A stretch of 64,000 nt of DNA from Theileria orientalis strain Shintoku (lineage: Eukaryota; Apicomplexa; Aconoidasida; Piroplasmida; Theileriidae), in the NCBI RefSeq assembly GCF_000740895.1, contig NC_025260.1, positions 744,001-808,000 of the forward strand. The letters are read 5' to 3'. Position 1 is the stretch's first letter; every line of letters begins with the position of its first letter. Positions 58,893 through 64,000 of the stretch are shown here, piece after piece. The notes under the pieces are model-generated. The model had not been told where the DNA came from and searched no databases. It saw nothing but the letters and a program-made list of their open reading frames with translations. A program made the translations under genes and the position numbers.

Positions 58893-61044
58893 CTATATTA
58901 CAAACGTTGCTGCGCCCTTGTTACTCGCCTGTCTGTTGGTCATGTTGTGTATTCTATTGAAGACTTTGGCGCTCCTCGTGCCGAACTGAATTGCTCTCTT
59001 CTTAAAGTTGCAGCAGTGCCTCAGGCCGAGTTTGTGGCATATCTCCCTCAGTATCCACTTGTTCACGTACAGTGACACTGACCTTGATCCTGGGCTACTT
59101 ATAAACTCGGAGTTTAAAAGCACGCTACTGTCAATGTGCCCGTATATGCCTAGTTGTCTGAACCACTCTGGTGGGTCCAGGTAGTCGACGATCACTGCTG
59201 GACTCAGCGGCAACTCTCCCAGGCATTCAAGTACGTTGGCTGAAAGGAACGGGTACAGGGCCTTGATATTTCTATGGTTTAACACTCTGTCGTCTCTGCC
59301 CAAGTTACGTTTCCACAGCCTCAGAATATCCCTAAAATCCCATTAAGTATATTTATAACGTTCGAATAGCAAGGCTGTAAGTATGCTTTCTAACTATAAA
59401 ATCTGTAAAAATGCCCCTGGTAACTCTAATTTATTACTACTTTAACTATTGCGGTACTTGTTTATTTCACTGCTGAAACTCGTCTTCTCATTGAACATTT
59501 TAGCTGATACGTGCCTTCCGTATCCTCCAAACAGTTCATCTGCGCCCGTGCCCATTACCACATACTCACTCTTACTTATATACTCTGGAGCATTCATTTA
59601 ATTTTTTCTTGTTTAATTATATACTTACATACATTCATTCGTATATTAATACAATTTACGTAGTAAACACACCTTTGCAGTACTCGGAATCTGAACTGAA
59701 CTTTTTATACCTAAAAACGAATATTTTAAATTTAATAAAAATACATTTCCAACGGTGGTATGTTGCTACTTTCATCCGTATCAGCGTTAGCGGAGTCCGA
59801 TTCATTGACCATGGTGTCAGCTTTCATCTCCTCAGCCAACTCACCCCTTTCAGATTTCCTGTAATATTTGTTATATATTCCGGCGCTTACTTATCCTTGG
59901 ATACTGTTACTTTAAAGTTTATTGACTTCAAAAGGGCTGTGTTGTTCTTAAATGTTGACCAATACTCAGTTTCGAAGAACTCCTTGGAAAACAGGTACCC
60001 TTTCAGTGCTCCTGCGTAGTACACTGAGGCTGATATGTTCAGGTCCATGTGCGTTTGATTTGGGTAACTGAGTCCGTATATCTCCGGCTCGTCTCTCAGG
60101 TATTCCTCCGGGTCAACATCCACCAGTATTAACCTAATGTCGCGGTCTGGGTAGAGTCTAATTAGCTCCTCGTATGTGAATAGCGAGGTGATCCTATCTG
60201 GCGAAGCTTTAGGGTCAAACGACACATTTATCAATTCAATACACATATCTTTAAAGCTATTTAGTGCGATAAGTGCTATTAGGGATGAGTCGACGCATCC
60301 GGAGAATAATATTGATATAACGTCTTGGGTGATTCTAAGTTTAACTAACTGCGATATACTTTCCGCTAGCGATGCGGCTACCTTATCTACGACCAATGAA
60401 ATTGTTTCAAAATCTATTGTGTTGTAGTCTACATTTTTTGTTTGTGCCAGCCTATGCAGGTGGTTTTGACTGCGTTTGAAGAGATATGGAGTATCCCCGA
60501 GTGCTAGAAATACAAATGGCGGAAACTCGTACCATTTCGAATGTGTGTTAAATGATACGTTAGAGATTGTAAAAGAAGGCTCGAAGGAAACTAGCAACGA
60601 CTTGGAGCCATGTTGGTCCTTTGCAACGACCACAAATCCGCCGTGGAGCGAAACATATACCAAAGAGTAGGATCCGTTGGTGTTTGAAATAATATTACAA
60701 ACTTCGTGAACAGATTTATTGCAAAATTTGCTTGTTAAATCCTGGTAAACATCAAAATATCCATATAGAGCCGTTGCGCATACACCACAAGAAACTGCGA
60801 TGTTGTTGGATTTAATTTTTAAATCAAATTTTTTAGTTTTGAGATCTACTGTACCATTACAAACATTCAATTTGGCAAGCTCTCTATCAAAGCATAACAA
60901 ATCACAGCTGTTCAATTCAGTAAAAAAAAGATCTAAATTGTCTGAAGATTCGTTTACTTGGATAAATTTGGATTCTAAAGCAGAAAAATTAATGTGTTCA
61001 TTTTTTGGATATAAAAACAGGTTAAGATAATCATTTTCAATCAT
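58893..61044 (-). CDS. ASNSD1: Asparagine synthetase domain-containing protein, ASNSD1-like
   Basis: Exons 59891-61044, 59745-59858, 59673-59710, 59458-59584 and 58893-59331 sum to 1,872 nt, giving 623 residues. The N-terminal part has the Ntn fold wording (GSYSLVYVSLHGGFVVVAKD) but does not begin with MCG, so the glutaminase nucleophile is missing. The synthetase part has a P-loop VISILFSGCVDSSLIALIAL, a second ATP-binding motif GTGADELFGGYGRH, and the tail RNLGRDDRVLNHRNIKALYP and RAIQFGTRSAKV typical of ASNSD1. True asparagine synthetases keep MCGI and SGGLDSS; this one has SGCVDSS. The role of ASNSD1 is poorly known. The 5' half is AT-rich, the 3' half GC-richer. Confidence 0.85.
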
Positions 61045-61357
61045 TTATGGAAATGTGTACGTGTTTTATCTAATTTGAGCGATTTTACTCAGTAAAGGAT
61101 ACAAATTTGTGAAACACAGTGGTATGTGAGGAACAAAAGGAATCTGAAAAGATAAGTATAAATATGTTATTTGATTTCTGTGTTATGGATATAGTTTACA
61201 AAAAGAAATTGGAATTCTGTAATATACAACGATCCATATGTAGAATCAATATGTTTTAAATGTTGGGTATCGGTACATTGTGAGCAGTAGTATAGTTAAT
61301 GTGTGTTAATCAGATTTATATGATTTTATGTGATTCTATTTTCTCTGTGCTTTTAAG
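61045..61357. other. Intergenic spacer, about 310 bp
   Basis: AT-rich spacer upstream of the ASNSD1-like start and downstream of the small ORF. No signal recognised. Confidence 0.4.
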
Positions 61358-61540
61358 TTATTTTTGTAACATATTCAGCCTTTGTTTCAACAAAACGACA
61401 TTTAGTACGTTTGGTTCTAGTGCCGCCCGTACTATATCATCACTATTAAAATAAAACTTAAACACATAGTCAAATAGGTTGTATTTTCGCTTTTCGGTTT
61501 TAAATGTGTACATTAAATAATTGTCTTTCCGAATTTTCAT
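61358..61540 (-). CDS. Small ORF, 60 residues, unknown
   Basis: Single exon, ATG at 61540, TAA at 61358. The product is basic with many aromatics (KYNLFDYVFKFYFN) and a helical C-terminus (VLNVVLLKQRLNMLQK). It has no signal peptide or clear membrane span. It lies head to head with the TOG-type gene with only 68 bp between the starts. The AT-rich codons give little support, so it may be a real small protein or chance. Confidence 0.35.
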   Translation of the reverse strand: MKIRKDNYLMYTFKTEKRKYNLFDYVFKFYFNSDDIVRAALEPNVLNVVLLKQRLNMLQK

Positions 61541-61608
61541 AATTGATAGCCTATTGATATACTTTGTCTATTTAACGCCAAGATCCTGATTCTTTTACGT
61601 TTTTTAAA

Positions 61609-64000
61609 ATGACTAACCAGACGCAAATAAAGGAAGAACAAATGTCTGTTGTGAGAGATCCTAGTACTCAAGTGAACAACTCAGAAGGTGATTCAGCTGT
61701 ATATCAGTTCGAAAATATGACTCTGGAGCAGGTAGCCAACGAGGTCGAGGAATCCAGGAGGTTCGATCTTCTAAAATCGTACCTGCTGCAGCTGTCGAGC
61801 TGTGACTACCTGGAGCAGTCAGATGTCGTGAGCGACGCGAACTATTTGAGGAAGTTGGTGAGGTCGGAGGACACACAGCTCCAGACCAAGGTGGCAGAGC
61901 TGCTGCTGCAGTACGTCAGGCTAATGAAGGTAAACACAGTCTACGACACAAAGCTGGGTGGAATCCAGGATTCCATGCTGCTTTACAAACTATACCAGGT
62001 GGTACACGACGATTCGTGCCACTACCTCCTGCCGAACCTGAAGGCGGGAGAAGTATTCAGCAAGTTCCTGTGCACGCTGTTATCAATCGCCTCATCAGAG
62101 TACGTCTTCAACTCGGTGGTAAGGCTATACCAGAGGACAGTGCAGAACATCCTGAACAAGTACAAAAGGGATTCGGGAGCAGTGGAGGAAATGAGCACGG
62201 ACGACGCACGTGTGGTCATCGCAGTGATGAAGATGCTGCTCACGCTCACGAGGTCATTCGGGTCGCCGCCAGCACCATCAGAGGTGCTGTGCTCACTCTC
62301 AGTGGCAGTCGTTAACTCGACGAAGGCGCACCTGTGTAGACTGTACAGCTATAACCTGATGGCCTTCTTGATAAGGGACATCACAGATAAACAAACAATC
62401 GACAACCTACTTAACGGGCTCGACGCAGCCCAGCGCAACCAAGTCACATCACTAGTCAAGGAGTCAACGAGTCTGAACAACACATGTAACTGGAGGTTCA
62501 AACACTCGCCAGTGGATGTCGCAAGAAGGAATCAAAATGATCAGACCTCTCCGAACAACGCAAACGTACATTCAAGCCCCTACAACCAGCAGACGGCAGA
62601 TTTAGCTAATCAGGCCCAGAATGAGTCTACGAGACAGCAAAAAACTGGCACAAAGGATTGGGAAAGGACGCCGTCTCGCAATTACATGAATACATTGACC
62701 CAGAACGATCAATCGAGGAGATTACAGAGTCCACTTCCAGGAGTGGTCCCCAGGAGCCCGCAGAGCATAAGCAGATATAACGCACGGTCCGGAAGCAGCT
62801 CTAGCAACAGTTCCGTCATATACAGATCGGGAGATGATAACGGAATCTCCGGTAAAGACAAGGAAGCTTATGACCAAAGAAAGCAGAAGAATAGTCTGGG
62901 CACGCCGTCACGACCGAGTGGACAAGGCCCGCTCCCAAGCAACTGGTACAGAGACCTGTTCAAGACATTTGACACGAACAGAGGAGAAGGAAAGAACGTG
63001 GTGGTGGACAAAAACGCCTGGAAGCTGAAGAACGACCAGCTGATTGCCGCACTGACGCTGCTGGACAAATACGACAAGGTCGACCTTGAAGGAGTGTCGC
63101 CGCAGTTCGTGAAGCTGTTCGAGCTACTGCTGAAGAACGAGTCGGCAATCCCTGTGGTGGTGAACTCCCTGAACCTGTTCACGATGCTGTTGGTGAAGAG
63201 CGAGTGTGACCTGCTGACAGTGAGTAAGTCGCACACGCTCGCGGACCTGCTCTTCCAGAAGCTGAAGGACAGCAACAAGAAGGTGCGCGACGCATGCATA
63301 CAGGCGCTGGTGGAGGTGACAAAGAGGTGCAGGCTGACAGTGGTCTCGGAATCGGTGAAGAAGGCGCTCTCAAACGTCTCGCCAACCTGCAGAGAGAACA
63401 TGTGCAACTTCCTTAACGGGAAGGTGGTGCCGACGTCGGACGCGGGCTTCTTTGAGAAGCTGAAGCAGCTGCTGACAATCCTGGCAGACGACGTCAGGCA
63501 GATTAGGTCGGACAAGGTGCCGAAGGTGAGGAGCGCACTGGCGTCGCTCCTGGACGTGCTGGACGATTTCGACCTGGTGTACGCAAATCGGCCAGCAACC
63601 GCGGGACACACGGAGGACGCAGCCACACAAGTAGTCGAAGGCGCGAAGACCACGGCCAACGAGTTCGTGCTGACGAAAGAACAGCAGGCGAGTCTGGTGA
63701 TAGACGACAGCGAACGCGTGCTCACTACGGCGAACACTACGAGCAGCCACGACACGACGACTGTAACGAGTTATTATGACGCGGAGTCGGGCTCGGAGTT
63801 TAACGTGCCGCAGTTGGATCAGCAACCAGCCACGGTTGCGGCGGCTCAGCCCACCAGCGCCGCACCAAGTGCTGGCACAACGGAAGCTGTGAGTGCAAAC
63901 GTGGTCCCTAGCGACACCGCAGCAGCTGAGGAGGGTCAGCAGGAGGTAAAGAGTGAGCCTTTGGAGACGGCCAATGTCACTACGAGAGTATCCTTCGCCG
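61609..64000 (+). CDS. HEAT/TOG-type repeat protein, 3'-truncated
   Basis: The frame is open from ATG 61609 to the right edge, giving at least 797 residues. An N-terminal helical array (LLKSYLLQLSSCDYLEQSD, VAELLLQYVRLMKVNTVYD, VVIAVMKMLLTLTRSFG) is followed by an S/N/Q-rich linker of about 120 residues and then a second helical array that begins NAWKLKNDQLIAALTLLDKY and contains SNKKVRDACIQALVEVTKRC, DKVPKVRSALASLLDVLDDF. The paired arrays with a W/K-rich first helix and VR-containing turns resemble TOG domains of microtubule polymerases (XMAP215/CLASP families), which bind tubulin. An A/T/S-rich tail starts near 63580. Codons are GC-rich. The closest family cannot be fixed from the visible part. 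Confidence 0.65.
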   Translation, partial: MTNQTQIKEEQMSVVRDPSTQVNNSEGDSAVYQFENMTLEQVANEVEESRRFDLLKSYLLQLSSCDYLEQSDVVSDANYLRKLVRSEDTQLQTKVAELLLQYVRLMKVNTVYDTKLGGIQDSMLLYKLYQVVHDDSCHYLLPNLKAGEVFSKFLCTLLSIASSEYVFNSVVRLYQRTVQNILNKYKRDSGAVEEMSTDDARVVIAVMKMLLTLTRSFGSPPAPSEVLCSLSVAVVNSTKAHLCRLYSYNLMAFLIRDITDKQTIDNLLNGLDAAQRNQVTSLVKESTSLNNTCNWRFKHSPVDVARRNQNDQTSPNNANVHSSPYNQQTADLANQAQNESTRQQKTGTKDWERTPSRNYMNTLTQNDQSRRLQSPLPGVVPRSPQSISRYNARSGSSSSNSSVIYRSGDDNGISGKDKEAYDQRKQKNSLGTPSRPSGQGPLPSNWYRDLFKTFDTNRGEGKNVVVDKNAWKLKNDQLIAALTLLDKYDKVDLEGVSPQFVKLFELLLKNESAIPVVVNSLNLFTMLLVKSECDLLTVSKSHTLADLLFQKLKDSNKKVRDACIQALVEVTKRCRLTVVSESVKKALSNVSPTCRENMCNFLNGKVVPTSDAGFFEKLKQLLTILADDVRQIRSDKVPKVRSALASLLDVLDDFDLVYANRPATAGHTEDAATQVVEGAKTTANEFVLTKEQQASLVIDDSERVLTTANTTSSHDTTTVTSYYDAESGSEFNVPQLDQQPATVAAAQPTSAAPSAGTTEAVSANVVPSDTAAAEEGQQEVKSEPLETANVTTRVSFA

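Overview
The window is nuclear DNA of a eukaryote, and the gene content points to an apicomplexan piroplasm (Theileria-like). The evidence is: many very short introns (29-35 nt) with GT...AG borders; an apicoplast DNA replication enzyme of the PREX/POM1 type; an apicoplast-type L35 ribosomal protein behind a signal peptide; a parasite-type dUTPase; and predicted secreted, low-complexity proteins, one with a region resembling the FAINT domains of Theileria. Base composition is mixed: AT-rich spacers and gene starts, GC-rich gene cores. The species is not certain; the moderate overall GC suggests a T. orientalis-like rather than a T. annulata-like genome. Gene models were joined by hand using reading phase and splice borders. 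Where a total length is quoted the exon lengths sum to a whole number of codons.

Layout. 1-1057 is the 3' part of an unrecognised beta-rich protein. 1179-2952 holds a divergent pair, SmF (-) and the tRNA m7G methyltransferase METTL1 (+). 3326-7955 is a stretch of two secreted proteins of unknown role; the first is two long ORFs joined by a 30-nt intron. dUTPase (8422-8949) follows, and behind it two tandem-repeat arrays lie between converging genes. 9404-15565 has a hypothetical gene, a rhomboid-like membrane protein and an auxilin-like J protein. 15720-22666 is the 2,066-residue apicoplast primase-helicase-exonuclease-polymerase. 23441-26619 is NOM1, an MIF4G/MA3 nucleolar factor. 26862-31050 holds mitochondrial ATP synthase beta and serine hydroxymethyltransferase. 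31455-36655 has a TFIIS-N-domain protein, a secreted acidic protein with an exitron-like 3' end, and apicoplast L35. 36805-44813 has coatomer beta-prime, an ESCRT-III CHMP1-like protein and an RNB exoribonuclease. 45070-54480 has M1 aminopeptidase, a small membrane protein, exosome RRP41, an ANP32-like LRR protein, a WBP11-like splicing factor and a lone LON-domain protein. 54680-61044 has an ISD11-like LYR protein, an MFS transporter, a ZNF830-like protein and an ASNSD1-like protein. A 60-residue ORF and a TOG/HEAT-type protein running off the right end close the window.

Functionally the genes are mostly housekeeping: RNA processing (SmF, METTL1, WBP11, RRP41, RNB nuclease, NOM1), vesicle traffic (COPB2, auxilin, CHMP1), and organelle maintenance (PREX, L35, LON-domain protein, ATP synthase beta, ISD11, possibly SHMT). 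The accessory element is the set of three secreted, low-complexity proteins. I saw no rRNA, tRNA, transposon, CRISPR array or telomere repeat. The points most worth following are the secreted protein ending in a CaaX-like box, the AT-to-GC switch at leader/core boundaries, a recurrent GATTCCA/TGGAATC motif in spacers, and the exitron-like intron.
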